A stretch of DNA of 64,000 nucleotides from assembly GCA_050084515.1 (NCBI GenBank), contig CM114274.1, positions 20,026,001 through 20,090,000 on the forward strand, written 5' to 3'. This document shows positions 46,884-57,790 of the stretch, one piece after another. The notes beneath the pieces were generated by a model, which was not told where the DNA came from, did no database searches, and saw nothing but the letters and a program-made list of their open reading frames with translations. The translations under genes and the position numbers were made by a program. The DNA comes from Blasia pusilla (taxonomy: Eukaryota; Marchantiophyta; Marchantiopsida; Blasiales). How positions within the stretch are numbered: the stretch's first letter is position 1; each line of letters opens with the position of its first letter.

Positions 46884-47450
46884 CTCATTGACATACGACA
46901 ATTGTGGAAAAAAAATTGAATTTGTGGGAACATCTCTCCGCTAATTACGCTTTAAACACTTCATCGCCAACTCAAACAGAAAATGAATAGAGCTCGTCCT
47001 AGCCCTTATAGACAACAATACAAATTACTTGGAAAATGACATGAACAACGACTATCGGTGAAACCTAAACCCGTGTGTGAGAGTTGCTAGGCCAACTCCC
47101 ACTTGTCGAGCTACATATGCTTTCGTTGAACTGTCGTTGAGAATGCGGAAGCCATCCATTAATGCCGTGGAATCATCGTCACTCGCTTTGTTTCTTCATT
47201 TCAACCCATCTCTCTCCTCGCGTGTCCCGGGTAGCATACATCTGTTGCTGGGATTTCTCGCCACTAATTTAGGACCTGTCCTTATCTATGCGATGGATTA
47301 ATCCCAGCTCACAACATGAACATGAGTAGGAGTGCTTTAGCCCTGGAAGCCTAAGCTACAATTTTTGGTTTCCGTGCAGTTTTTTGGTTTCCGCGCACAG
47401 CTCTTTCTCAAGATTTTTCCTTTACCTAAAAGTTCAGCAATCCTTTACAA
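46884..47450. other. Intergenic DNA, nothing recognised
   Basis: No supported gene; a 74-residue open frame (47077-47301) carries no motif. Confidence 0.35.
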
Positions 47451-47452
47451 AC

Positions 47453-47482
47453 ACCAGTAGGTGCCCATGCGAAGCACAGGTC
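47453..47482 (-). mobile_element. Helitron-like 3' terminus (minus orientation)
   Basis: Read on the minus strand: CTGTGCTTCGCATGGGCACC, then TACTGG and a T. A GC hairpin-like motif (GTGCTTCGCATGGGCAC) about eight bases before a CTRR end is the Helitron 3' signature. The rest of the element could not be delimited. Confidence 0.4.
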
Positions 47483-47917
47483 CATGATGGATAATTTAAA
47501 ATATCCCGAATTATCAAAAGCGTGATTAGTGGTATAATTTTAATTTTTTATTAATATTTTGAATTGGATCTTAATAGTTGAGAGGACGAATGATTTTATC
47601 GGATGAAAGGATCGGGTGTAAGAAGAACAGCAGGTATGAAGACACTCCCCCATAGTATGATTTGGTTATTTTATTCCGCATTATAGGTTGAAATTTGTTC
47701 TCTTTTCATGTAGACAATTTCACCTTTTTTACTTCCTTTCACCTATTCAAATTTAACTTTGATTCCCCCTCTCATCTCTTATTGAAAACTCAATACTAAA
47801 TTTTATTTTTGGAATCTCGCCTTGTTGGCAAATTTTCGCATTTCTCTCTTCCTCTCTCCTATTGAAAACTAAACTTTAAAAAATAACTATTAACTTGACA
47901 AGTTTTCCTTCTCTCTC

Positions 47918-48125
47918 CACTAGAAGAAATGTGTGGTTTTTATGACTAGGCTATAAATGACTCACTCAAATTATGACTAAAATGGTTTAGTCATAAAATT
48001 TATGTTCATGCAACTCCCCTAGTCATCTTCTTGTGACTAAAACAATTATGAATACCCTTCAATCAAGATTAGTCGTACTTGTTTCACTTGTCTAGTAATA
48101 CCTAGTCATAAACCACCACTAATGT
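47918..48125 (+). mobile_element. CACTA-like transposon end with subterminal repeats
   Basis: Starts CACTAGAAGAAATGTG, close to the CACTACAAGAAA terminus of plant CACTA/EnSpm elements. It is followed by recurring TGACTA / TAGTCA words (47950-48110) like subterminal transposase-binding repeats. The opposite end was not found, so this is a fragment or a coincidence. Confidence 0.4.
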
Positions 48126-48253
48126 GCTTAAGTAGTCCATGCTCCAATATTAAGGAATTTTTTTATTTTTTTTTGGAGATATATTCTACGTTCGTGGGCT
48201 TTGGGTATCGGTGGCATTCTGGAAAACCTTTCTTGATTTTTGGACCCTCTTGT

Positions 48254-48290
48254 AGGGGGGTTGGGGGTTGGGGGGTGGGGGGGGGTGGTT
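48254..48290 (+). other. G-run cluster, G-quadruplex candidate
   Basis: Five runs of G (6, 5, 6, 9 and 2 bases) separated by 1-2 T bases within 37 bp. This exceeds the four runs of at least three needed for an intramolecular G-quadruplex. Confidence 0.75.
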
Positions 48291-48534
48291 AAGAAAGGTG
48301 TTATGAAGGAGGAAGATGGCATTGCATATCTTTATTTTGACTATTGTGGCATTTTCATGTCAACATGCTTTTAACGTTTTTTCCAACTATTAGATGGTGA
48401 TAAATCTTTGCTTTATCACTCTGATCAAAGAGAATCCAATAATGTTGAGTAGTCATGTTCCAAGCCGTTGTGTCATTTTCATGGTAACATGAAAAATTTC
48501 TTCCCACCATTGATGGTAATGAATCTTGGTCCTA

Positions 48535-48785
48535 GCACTGTCCTTCAATCCCTCCACAACTTCCACGGTTCAGATCTGCCATTTAAGCCCCCATGCAAAT
48601 ATCAAAAATCAAAAACCTCTTTTACGGTTTACGGATTTTAATTGCATGTGTGATTGGTCATTTGTAATTTTTTATTTTCCCCTGTGTTCCTGGGCTGGGA
48701 TGCTCCTTTAGGAAAAGTTTCATGATTTGTGGACTCACGGTTAAGGGGGAGGGGAGAAAATGGCGGATCAAGAAGGAGGACGAGG
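48535..48785 (-). repeat. Diverged inverted copy of the 350-bp repeat unit
   Basis: The reverse complement carries the landmarks of the 31.5-32.85 kb repeat in the same order: AACCGTGAGTCCACAAATCA (for AACCAGGGTTCCAAAAATCA), GCATCCCAGCCCAGGAACA, CACACATGCAATTAAAATCC, GATTTTTGATATTTGCATGG and CAGATCTGAACCGTGGAAG. It is single-copy here and considerably diverged. Confidence 0.78.
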
Positions 48786-48821
48786 ACTTTGAGTAATCAT
48801 GTTTCAAGCCGTGTGGAGTGC

Positions 48822-48848
48822 ACTCAAAGAACAATTAGTTCTTTGAGT
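48822..48848. other. 11-bp perfect hairpin beside the inverted repeat unit
   Basis: ACTCAAAGAAC, loop AATTA, GTTCTTTGAGT. The following TTGGTTCTGCTAC resembles the right arm of the 31411-31443 hairpin (TTGGGCTCTAC). Confidence 0.65.
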
Positions 48849-48997
48849 TGGTTCTGCTACGTTGGGAGTTAGCCTTGGTAGTGAGTAGAGCTCTTGGCTA
48901 TGTTGGTTCCCGCAAGCTTCGACTGGATTCTCCCATCGTGGAGTGGGTTTGGCTCGATTGTATGTGATTCTATATGTGATTTATGATAGTGGGTCTT

Positions 48998-50135
48998 TCA
49001 TAGATTTCCTAAATCGATCAGCACTTCAGCTGGTGCACCAAAATGACTAAGCACTCTATCAAGAAATGCATACACCGTTCCCTCAATTGCCTTGTCAGGT
49101 AATGCCACCAACTCAATCCACTTGGAGAAGTGCTCCACCATCACCAACACATATCGATGATATCGTAGAGTCAATAGTAACGGTCTCGCAAAGTCCACAC
49201 TCCAACGGTAACCCAACCCCATAATAGGCAAGGGGTGTAATTGTGGTGTAGGAGCATTGAATGATGCCCTCACCCGGTCACAAACCATACAACGTGACAC
49301 CAACTGTTGCACTTGAGTATGCATGCCACACCACCAATACTGACCAAGGAGTAAGATATACGTACGCTTTATCCCAAAATGTCCCAACTCCTCATGGGCA
49401 TGTCGCACAATGCGCTCTCTCTGAGCCAAATACGGCACTACTCGTACTCTACCATCCTCCCACATACGTAGAATATGTGTTCCCTCCAATCGATACCTCT
49501 TAGCACGTTGAAGAACACGGTCTCGCTCCTTGGCACTCACTATGCCTGGCTCCCTACTGGTCTGTAGGATCTCCAACACCAACGCATCATCATGAATATC
49601 ACGCTGATCCGTACCACCATCCCCAACCTTAGGATCTGAAGGCTGACCATCTACCCTGTGACTAGAGTAAGATGTCATGTGGTCCTCCATACTAGAGTCC
49701 ATCCCTAACCAACATAAAAAGGCGGATGCATGCCAACGTGGCACCATCTCCTCATCAACCTCGCCATGCCATCTAGCCCCAGTTGCATCCTCTTGGCAAG
49801 TACATGGGTTTCTACTCAACCCATCAGCATCAAGGTTGGCAACTCCAGGTCTATGTACCACTCTGGAAGTCATACTCCTGTAAGATAAGAGCCCACCGTG
49901 CAAGCTTCCCTGTAAGCTTGTCAAACTCCATCAACCACTTGAGCAGCTGATGATCAGTAACAAGGGTAAACTGTGTGCCAAACAAGTAACACCTAAAGTG
50001 TGTCACAACCCACACTACTGCCAAGCACTCTCCCTCATATGAACTATAGCGCGACTCCGCTGCATTATTCGAACGACTTGCATAGGCCACCACAAACTCC
50101 ATGTGCTCATCATCATGTTGTGTCAACACCGCTCT
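48998..50135 (-). pseudogene. RNase H-integrase fragment of the methyltransferase gypsy family
   Basis: Minus strand: AVLTQHDDEHMEFVVAYASR and SYEGECLAVVWVV (RNase H), one frameshift near 49865, then DADGLSRNPC, the zinc finger HAHEELGHFG...CMVCDR, HRYVLVMVEHFSKWIELVAL and APAEVLIDLGN. It is collinear with and clearly homologous to 21815-22910, but less damaged: the integrase part is open for 308 residues and lacks the stops seen at 22518 and 22580. It is truncated just after the second catalytic Asp at 48998 and within RNase H at 50135. This proves the family has several copies in the genome. Confidence 0.92.
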
Positions 50136-51281
50136 CGTGTGTTTGTGGATGCTCTCGTCTATGTTATGTAGCTATGTGAGTATGGTATGTCAGCGATGTA
50201 TGTTGTATGACAATGTGGATTCGCACGACACCCTTGATGAGGGTTGGGGGGGAGGTATGAGAAGGTTTGAAGTTGATATGTTTGTTAAAGGCAAAGAAAT
50301 AGGGGAGAAGGTTTATTTGAAAGTTTGATGTTTGTTTGGGTGACCTTAAGATAAAGTGCACCTATAAGCCATCAAACACGCGGTGCTCTCTATTCTTCAT
50401 TTTTAATCGATAAACAATACTATTTAGTTGTTGTTTTGTCTATGATGAGATGTTGCGTAAAAATTTGTTGATCGTGAACGATTTGCGCGGGGACTGGTAT
50501 GGCATTTGGTGCTTTGTGACAAAGGATTTTTCGGTATATGTCCCTCCCTAAGCCCCCCCCCCCCTCCCCAATCCCAAGTGAGGGCCACACGTTGAGGTGG
50601 CAATATAGGAGAGTGGCGGTGCATGGGAGGGGATGCTGATGTGGCATTTGGTCCGTCGTGACACGGTGTGTTTAGTTTAGGGTCCATTTCCTTTTGTTAA
50701 TTGATGGTGTGTTGGCGGGAGAGGGCATGGCTGGCCGGGAGAGAACACTGGTATTGATTGAAGGGAGCTCCAAACCGCGGGAGAGAATGAGCTCGATTGC
50801 ACCGAATTCATTGTCAGTCCATGGAATGCCTATCATTTTGGTCCAAGGAAAGCGATTTGTTTTGGTCCAAGGAATGTCATTCTCTTTGGGTGTAGAAGCG
50901 GGAGGAGCAGATTTGTGAGGGTCATGGGAACGCGATTCCCTTCGCTTCTAGTAGACGTCGGGAGGAGTGGATTTATGAGACGTAAGGAAAGTATGCGGCC
51001 TTACCTTCCACGTCAATAGCCAAACATTTGTGGAGGTTCGCCTCGTGTGCATTTGTCTCCCGCCTTCTCCTATGATCTTGCATTTCGATCCCGTAACGAA
51101 GAACTCCGCATTCTGTTTCGGTGAGCTATGACCGTGTTGAGTAACACATTGTCAAGAAGTCGGTTGGTTGCTTTTCAATTTTGGACAATTTGGATTGCGC
51201 TTTGTTGCTTGACCGCAGGTGAGCCGGGCACTCCAACTCAGGTTTCTTCATTGACTAGTTCTTGCTCTATACTTGTTTGAG
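50136..51281. other. Intergenic DNA with LTR-like words and a C-run
   Basis: 50140-50230 contains GTGTGTTTGTGGATG and GCGATGTATGTTGTATGACA words resembling the gypsy LTR at 34095-34150. A 12-base C run with a further CCCC lies at 50552-50568 (G-quadruplex candidate on the minus strand). Nothing else is recognised. Confidence 0.4.
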
Positions 51282-51511
51282 TCTTTATTATTATTGGAGG
51301 GTGCCTCCTTGATTTGCAAACACCTTCTGTGTTTGACATGTGGCAACTAGGCATCAAAAAAATATTTCACATGCTACGAGCAGCATAATTTTTTTTTTGA
51401 ATTTGTGTGTATCATTAGTCCTTTCAGTCTCGTCCCCTCCTTTCACCGGCCGAACGAAAGACTCCTAAAATAGTTTTTTATTCCCCGTACATCGCACGAA
51501 CACCTCACTAG
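51282..51511 (+). mobile_element. Non-autonomous Helitron-like element, first of a tandem pair
   Basis: Begins TCTTTATTATTATTGGAGGG and ends CCCGTACATCGCACGAACAC, then CTCACTAG. The 3' end shows the GTGCATCGCAC-type hairpin and CTAG typical of Helitrons. It is 230 bp long and similar along its length to the next unit (TTGATTTGCAAACACCT, TTTGACAT.TGGCAA, ATTAGTCCTTTCA). Confidence 0.6.
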
Positions 51512-51681
51512 TCTATATTATTATTGGAGAGTGTCTTCTTGATTTGCAAACACCTCTTTTTTTGACATATGGCAATCGGGCAGCAAGAAAATGTTTCCCT
51601 GTCTAGAAGCAGCAAGAATTATATTTTTGTGCAACATGATTAGTCCTTTCACTCTCGTGTACGGCACGGGCTGCCCACTAG
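51512..51681 (+). mobile_element. Non-autonomous Helitron-like element, second of a tandem pair
   Basis: Begins TCTATATTATTATTGGAGAG at the base after the CTAG of the first unit. It ends CTCGTGTACGGCACGGGCTG, then CCCACTAG, with a CGTG...CACG hairpin, and is followed by T. It is 170 bp and lacks part of the first unit's middle. Confidence 0.62.
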
Positions 51682-52740
51682 TAATAATAGAAGAGTACAT
51701 AGACAACATTGTTTCTTAGGATCATGGGAAAATAGGAATATATAGTAGTAAGAATTTAAAATCCCCTTATGACTATTTCCAAGGACCTAAGTTAGCAACA
51801 TTACCCGATTAAAGTGGAAAGTGAATTATTATTTTTCCCACAAATAGCCATATATCCCCAAATTTTATTCTTTATTCTACTCACCAAATTTTATTTTTTA
51901 TTGGATATTTTATACCAAGCCAAAAACCTCCAAAGGACTTAAGGAGGCTAGGCCAAGAAGCATATGCATGGGCATTTTTTCCTTCTGGTTTACATTCAAA
52001 TATCCATTTGGATTTATCCAAGCTTCCACGAATCCACGCATGTCCTATGGTCCACTAGTTCCCAATCCTAGATAGTTAGTGCTTATGGTATTGTATTGAT
52101 ATCCCTCAATGTGAGTCCACATAATATATTGTACTTGACTCTTGAGTTATTGCAAGAGAAATTTAAAATGAAATGCTCTTAAGTCAAAATCCACTCGGGC
52201 AAGGTTTGGTTAAAAAAACATTTCACAAGAAAAAAAACCGAAAACTTTGGGCAACTATTTTTCTTTTAGACAACAAGAGTTGCAAGATAGTGCCAACTTC
52301 CAACACTACTCGAGTCACAATGCTAGTAGTTGAGTGGAAATAGATAGAGTGGCCTAGTAAAGGGGGTATATGTGTAGAGTGATCTACTAGACTCCATTAG
52401 TAAGATGTGTATATGTCACCCTTTTGACTTGTGTGCATAAGTTGCTATCTTAGAGTCTTGAGGATTAGTGAGGGGTACACCATCAAGGGGAAGAGGTTTG
52501 CATAGGCTTATCTTTCTACACATGAATCTTCCAAGCAAATGCTAGGAAATGGGATTGCCAGCATTGCATTTAACCAAGGTTTGGCACATCCCAAAAATTT
52601 GAGCGCACTAGCATGCCGACTGCATCAAACTCTAGTGCACAACATTACGATTTGGGACTAGGCATCTTGCGCTCAATCATCGAGTCTTGAGCCCACTCGC
52701 AGAGTAGCGGGCACCCAGATTGGCCAAGCCCCTAGATGGC
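51682..52740. other. AT-rich intergenic DNA, nothing recognised
   Basis: No supported coding region, terminus or tandem repeat. Confidence 0.4.
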
Positions 52741-53020
52741 ACCGTGGACCCCCATTGGGCGGACCCACAAGTCAGGCTCCCAACCCACTCCTAATCCCCC
52801 ATGTACGGCCCTATGAAAGCATTAGCCTACCTTGCCGGCATGGCTGTGAGCCACAAAACCGGTGCGGGCTCGGCCTGCCCGAGTGCCCGCTACGGGCTTG
52901 GCGGGCTCCGAGGTTTGGCTTGGGTACAGGTCGCGCTTACCCTGGCCCGCACGCACAGAAGTCCACAAACATGGACATGTCCGCGGACACAGAATTTATA
53001 TGTGTCAAACCTTGTTCTCT
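52741..53020 (-). repeat. GC-rich segment related to the 35-kb region, inverted
   Basis: CACAAACATGGACATGTCCG, CGGACACAGAATTT and TTGGGTACAGG recur, in reverse complement, around 35300-35395 (CGGACAAATTCTGTGTCCG, GACGTGTTTGTGCAGG, CTTGGGTACTTGGG). The composition is similarly rich in GGGC/GCCC words. Confidence 0.5.
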
Positions 53021-53670
53021 ATGCCTCTATCACTTTCCTAGAAGTGGCTATAGGAAGAGTTTGACAAAGAGAGATCTTTCTACTATTGGTAGATGTTTGT
53101 ATATTTGCAGATTGACTTTGCTCTTTCTCGTGGTGTGGATATTTCTTATCCATATTTTGACGTGTTGGAGAAGCACTTCTTGTGAATTTATTTTCATAGG
53201 AACGATCTCTGTTATTTTGAAATATGGGATCTATCACATTTCTCGATTGAGATTCGAACGTACTCAATCTAGTTGTCCTGGTATGATTATTATGGAATTC
53301 TAAAAATATAATTATATTGGTCCATTAAATAAAAGAAACTAACTTAAGATTTGATATTAGAGTGAAATATCATGGGAGAATCATCAAATGAGGAAGGAAA
53401 AATCCAAGAAGTTGGAACTCACACAATAGCCAACATAGGGAAGAGTAAAAATAAGAGGCAAAGGATAAGGAGGAATGAGAGAAAGGGCATCGGGCAAGGC
53501 AATGTCTGAATTTAACATGAGTGGATGTGTTGGTGGGTGATGTTAGATCTTCATAAGACTTAGTCTTAGATAGATATTGCACCTATGGAACCCAACATGG
53601 GTTTGAGAATTTTGTGAGGAAGTTGGTAGAGATAGCAAAGAGTGTTGACAAATCCTTCAAAAATGGGGAG
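53021..53670. other. Intergenic DNA, no gene supported
   Basis: A short frame from 53351 (MGESSNEEGKIQEVG, then KSKNKRQRIRRNERK) is basic and low in complexity. It may be the start of the decayed ORF that follows. Confidence 0.3.
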
Positions 53671-53672
53671 AA

Positions 53673-54180
53673 ATGTTTTTGGAAAATGAACTACCAAGAT
53701 GTATTGGCTTTGGGAAGCACATTTTTTGGTGGATAGAAGGAAATGATTTTACGAGATGGATTGAATCTAACTTTAAGGATAGCTTGGTGACTTTATTTCT
53801 TGACCCGGTAATGAGGAAATTATTTGTTGATCAGGTTAGAGAGTGGGAAATTTGGTTTGCAACCCAAAAAATGAACACTTTGGTTCAACCAGTTCGATTG
53901 GCTAAATTAAAGCTAGTGACCAAAACTACTATCTAATTCTTGGAGTGCATATAAAAATTGGAAGGATTGAATATGAGGACACATTTCATTGCTAAGGGGA
54001 ATGGTGGAGTTTTATTAAAATGCAAGTTCTTGAGGCCGAAGCTTAAACATACGATGGGAGATTCATTCTTATATGTTATAAAGATGTTTATGGACCAGAG
54101 ACGTCTAAATGGAGATATAATGCATGGATCCAAGTTAAGTGGGTTGAAGAGATTTCTCCCTCCTCAACCCTCTTAACTTG
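53673..54180 (+). pseudogene. Unrecognised decayed ORFs
   Basis: Two plus-strand frames (53673-53936, MFLENELPRCIGFGKHIFWW and IEGNDFTRWIE; 53958-54176, FIAKGNGGVLLKCKFLRPKL) are adjacent and may be parts of one former gene that continues into the kinase-like remnant. No domain is recognised. Confidence 0.3.
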
Positions 54181-54262
54181 CATGACATAAGAAGTATGCT
54201 AGAATCATTTGTCTTATTTTTTCCCTTCCTATTTTGAGTAATTATACTCTTGTATTCCCTCT

Positions 54263-54600
54263 TTGGAATCAAGGAAATCTCCAAAAGATCTTAGAGAGGA
54301 TGGAGATGATAATGACCAATGGAGTTTGGCTCGAAAATCCCATTTTGAGGAATGTAAGGTATTAATGATAAAAGGACTAATATTTCTCTCACCCTTCTTA
54401 AGACTTTTGCATATTTTTTTCAACCATGGTTGGGTACACAAGGATCTTCATACTCATAATATTTTTTTGCACTTTACCAATTGGGATTCTCAAGTGGCAA
54501 GTAGGTCCTCTTGTGATCTTGGACACACTTGAGTTTTTTTTGGGATTATGGATCTCGGATTTGCGCAAACATTTGAGCAAGTATGGTTGGTTGGTTCCAA
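54263..54600 (+). pseudogene. Protein-kinase-like remnant
   Basis: LLHIFFNHGWVHKDLHTHNI, then FLHF, fits the kinase catalytic loop (H-x-D-L-H-x2-N with a hydrophobic strand before it). CDLGHT fits a degenerate DFG position. In another frame KYGWLVP is like the Y-x-W-x-x-P-E that ends the activation segment. The N-lobe and the rest of the C-lobe are not seen. A decayed kinase fragment is the best reading, but the match is short. Confidence 0.38.
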
Positions 54601-57200
54601 TCAATAACCTCATTCCTAGAATTCTAACCTTATCTTGGTCCACACATAGCTCTGTACTTAACAAAACGTCATTTGATGCATCTCAATGCTTCAACTATTT
54701 TTGTGCAACCATCTTCTTGATATGGTAACTCTATTTTTCACCATATCAAGAAGATGGTTCCATAAAAATAGACATGGAAGTAGCTCTCGGTTGGTCTTTA
54801 ACTCCCAATCTTTCATGGAGAGCGAGATTCCTCAACAACCTTTCTAAAATAACCAAGAAGTAAAGAGCATAAAACTTCATGAATAGTTGATCTTCTAATT
54901 AGACATGGACGGAAAAGTTTGGAAATGTCCATAGATATGGATTGCAAGAGGTAGAGCCCACACTTATAGTTTATAATGGAAGGCAAGGCAAGGGCATGGA
55001 ATGTAGAGGAAAAGGCCAATATATATAATGTTCCAAAGGAGACCACAAAACACACGAGTGTTTTGAATAGTGCTTGTTATTTTTGCCCCATCATAGAATC
55101 AATATGTAGTAGATGTTTTATTGTTAACTTAGGCTGAAACATATATCATATTTATATTACTATTTATAAAGTAAGGATATTTTTTGGAATATATCTTGTT
55201 ATTAGATTGAATCTATAATGTCCATGTGTATAAGGTTCTGAGTTATTTGAGGACTTTAACAAAAAAAAATTCATGTTCTTTGAGGCTTGACCATCATATA
55301 AGTCATGTTCTATCTAAGTCATGGGTCCATTGATAAGTACAATCCCAAGAAGAAATAAACACTTTGTTGAAGCAAAAATTGTATGGCATTTGATAGTTTG
55401 AATCGAGGTTGATTTTCAATTATGCATTTCATAGCTTGATTTAGCATTATTTGCAAGAACCAAACATTCTTTCACTCTCCTTATACTTGGATTAAAGCGA
55501 TACAAATCCGGTATTCCCATCACAAATGAAGAAGATATTACAATGGTTTTGTTGGATTCGTAAGTAGAGACAAGGGATAATCCTATACCCAAGCCATCAA
55601 TCATTGTTCATTAGTCGCCACATGATGCATAGGTTGATGATCCACCATTGGAAGCTATCATAGAGGTTGTTGAGGATTTAGGATAACATACCACAAGCCA
55701 TACCCCCTTACAATTATCAGATAATGAGACGCAGATCATTGGTGCAATAGGACTATCATCCATTGATCTAGTATCAGGCCATCTGCTCACATTTACACAA
55801 TTGAAGATAATATTGTGGAACATGATGGAGGACTTAAACCCAATTTTCCACAATTTGATGGGACAGAGTGCGTAGGATGGCAAAAAGTTTAATATCCCCT
55901 TGCATTGATATGATCCATGGATGAAACATGTTTGAGAGGAAAGGAGATCTTATTGCATGATCAGTTGTTGGAACCAACAACTAAGGCTACAATATCAATT
56001 GGCTCTAGACAAGATTTTGAGATTAAGAATACGTAGAAAATCATCAATATATCTTTCACCCATTAGAGGAACCTTAATCCATGTCCAAGGAAGTTGGTTC
56101 CTGTTGTTGTGGGAGAAGTAATCCCACAATAAACTTGGCCACCAAGTTCATTTATCCCTATAAGCCAAGTTGAGGTAGCTAGAGAGGAGCTCGAATTATC
56201 ACTGACTTTGCGCAAGAACATTTCCAAATTAAGTTGAATCTTTGACACAACCATCTCTCTTCATAATAGTGATGATGCCAATGGTCCTAGTAGGTTTTCA
56301 ACCAAGTCTACAATGAGCCATGTACATCTTATGCAATGATGCATCATAGAGAGAAACCCTCCACGAGTCCACACGACAATCTTGATTCTAGGACTTTAGG
56401 ACTCTTTTCAAGGAATTTGCGCAATCCATAGGGAAGTAATTGATGAAGTAATTTGAGGTGGAGATTATGGAATGGAATTTCCGAGTTGGTTCGGGCTATA
56501 TCAAACCCAACTACAAAAAGATGGTCAATGACTTGAAGGAAGGGGATAATAGGCCCTATATAAGTGGCAAGAGGCGGAAGTGGTATTCGAAGAGATGAAG
56601 ATAATGATGCCAACTTGATAAATGTTCGTGGAAAGAATGGCAGTTATCTTGACCTTGTTACATTGAAGGGGATATCCATTTTGATTGTGGATTAGGGGGA
56701 CGCAAATACCTATTCAGGATCCGGTGTAAGAAAAACCGGACTTTTTCTTGCAACTTGCTAGAGTCAAGGTGGAAGACATGCATAGAATGTCTCGAGTTGA
56801 TTAGATTGGTTCCACATTCTAGTCGTGGCATGTGTTCTTGTGTCTTTCATCTTCATTATTTATGGGAATATGCTTCCCAATCTTTGAAGTGTGGTTGCCA
56901 AATTCCATTCTCGAATAATTTTTATATGTACTTGAGGTAGAGCAAGATCCAGAGTAAAGGTGTTCACAGGAATGTGGTGGATCCAAATTCATTGAAGTAT
57001 GTACAACACAAGATTCCCCTTATAGGTTGACTATAAGGTTCAAAGACTTCTAGTAGAAGCGAACAAGACACTTTATAAGGTTCAAAGACTTCTAGTGGAA
57101 GCGGAGAAATTCATTAAATATCTGGACAAGGATGGGTAGAGTAATCACAATTCCATATGTCCATCTTCGCATTTGGATATGGAGGATTTATCATTCAATC
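54601..57200. other. AT-rich intergenic DNA
   Basis: Several open frames of 60-100 residues occur on both strands (for example 55883-55611 and 56613-56344, minus) without recognisable motifs. They may belong to a decayed transposon. Nothing here can be assigned. Confidence 0.35.
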
Positions 57201-57212
57201 AACTAGTGAAAC

Positions 57213-57790
57213 CATCTAATCAGAGGAGATCATTGATCGAGTACGAAGGTCGATTGTTGACATAGTACCATCATCCCATATGATAGTATGATTAGGATTC
57301 ATTATTTAGATGTAGCTAAGAGAGAAATCAGTGAGAGTTGTCAACTTCTCGTAGCGCACAAGATTTGTAGTTTGACGCTATGTTTTTAGAAGATTAATAA
57401 CCTCATTTTTGTGTAAAGATTCTTTTACGTGATTCGTATTATATTCAACAATGGAAGATGGAAGAAGACTATTTAATTACACTTTCTTTAAAGTTTGAGA
57501 GTTTTTGTATTTCTTCTAATCGTAGGAGAGCTTTGATCGAGTACGAACGTCGATTGTTGATAGGATGGCAATACTCCCATGATCCCATGTGATAGCCTCA
57601 TTAGTACTCGTTCCTTACATATAGGTAGGAGAGAAATCAGTGAGAGTTCTCGTAGCACACAAGATTTGTGGTTTGACGCTATTTTTTAGAAGATTAATAA
57701 CCTCATTTTGTGTATTTACATGATTTGTATTGTATTCAACAATGGAAGATGGAAGAAGACTAATTTTTTTATTCTTTCTTTAAAGATTAA
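57213..57790 (+). repeat. Tandem duplication, ~300-bp period, two copies
   Basis: TTGATCGAGTACGA is at 57233 and again at 57533 (offset 300). GAGAGAAATCAGTGAGAGTT, TTTGACGCTAT, AGAAGATTAATAACCTCATT and CAACAATGGAAGATGGAAGA recur in order in both copies, with the second shortened by about 20 bp around the CTCGTAGC box. Confidence 0.85.
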
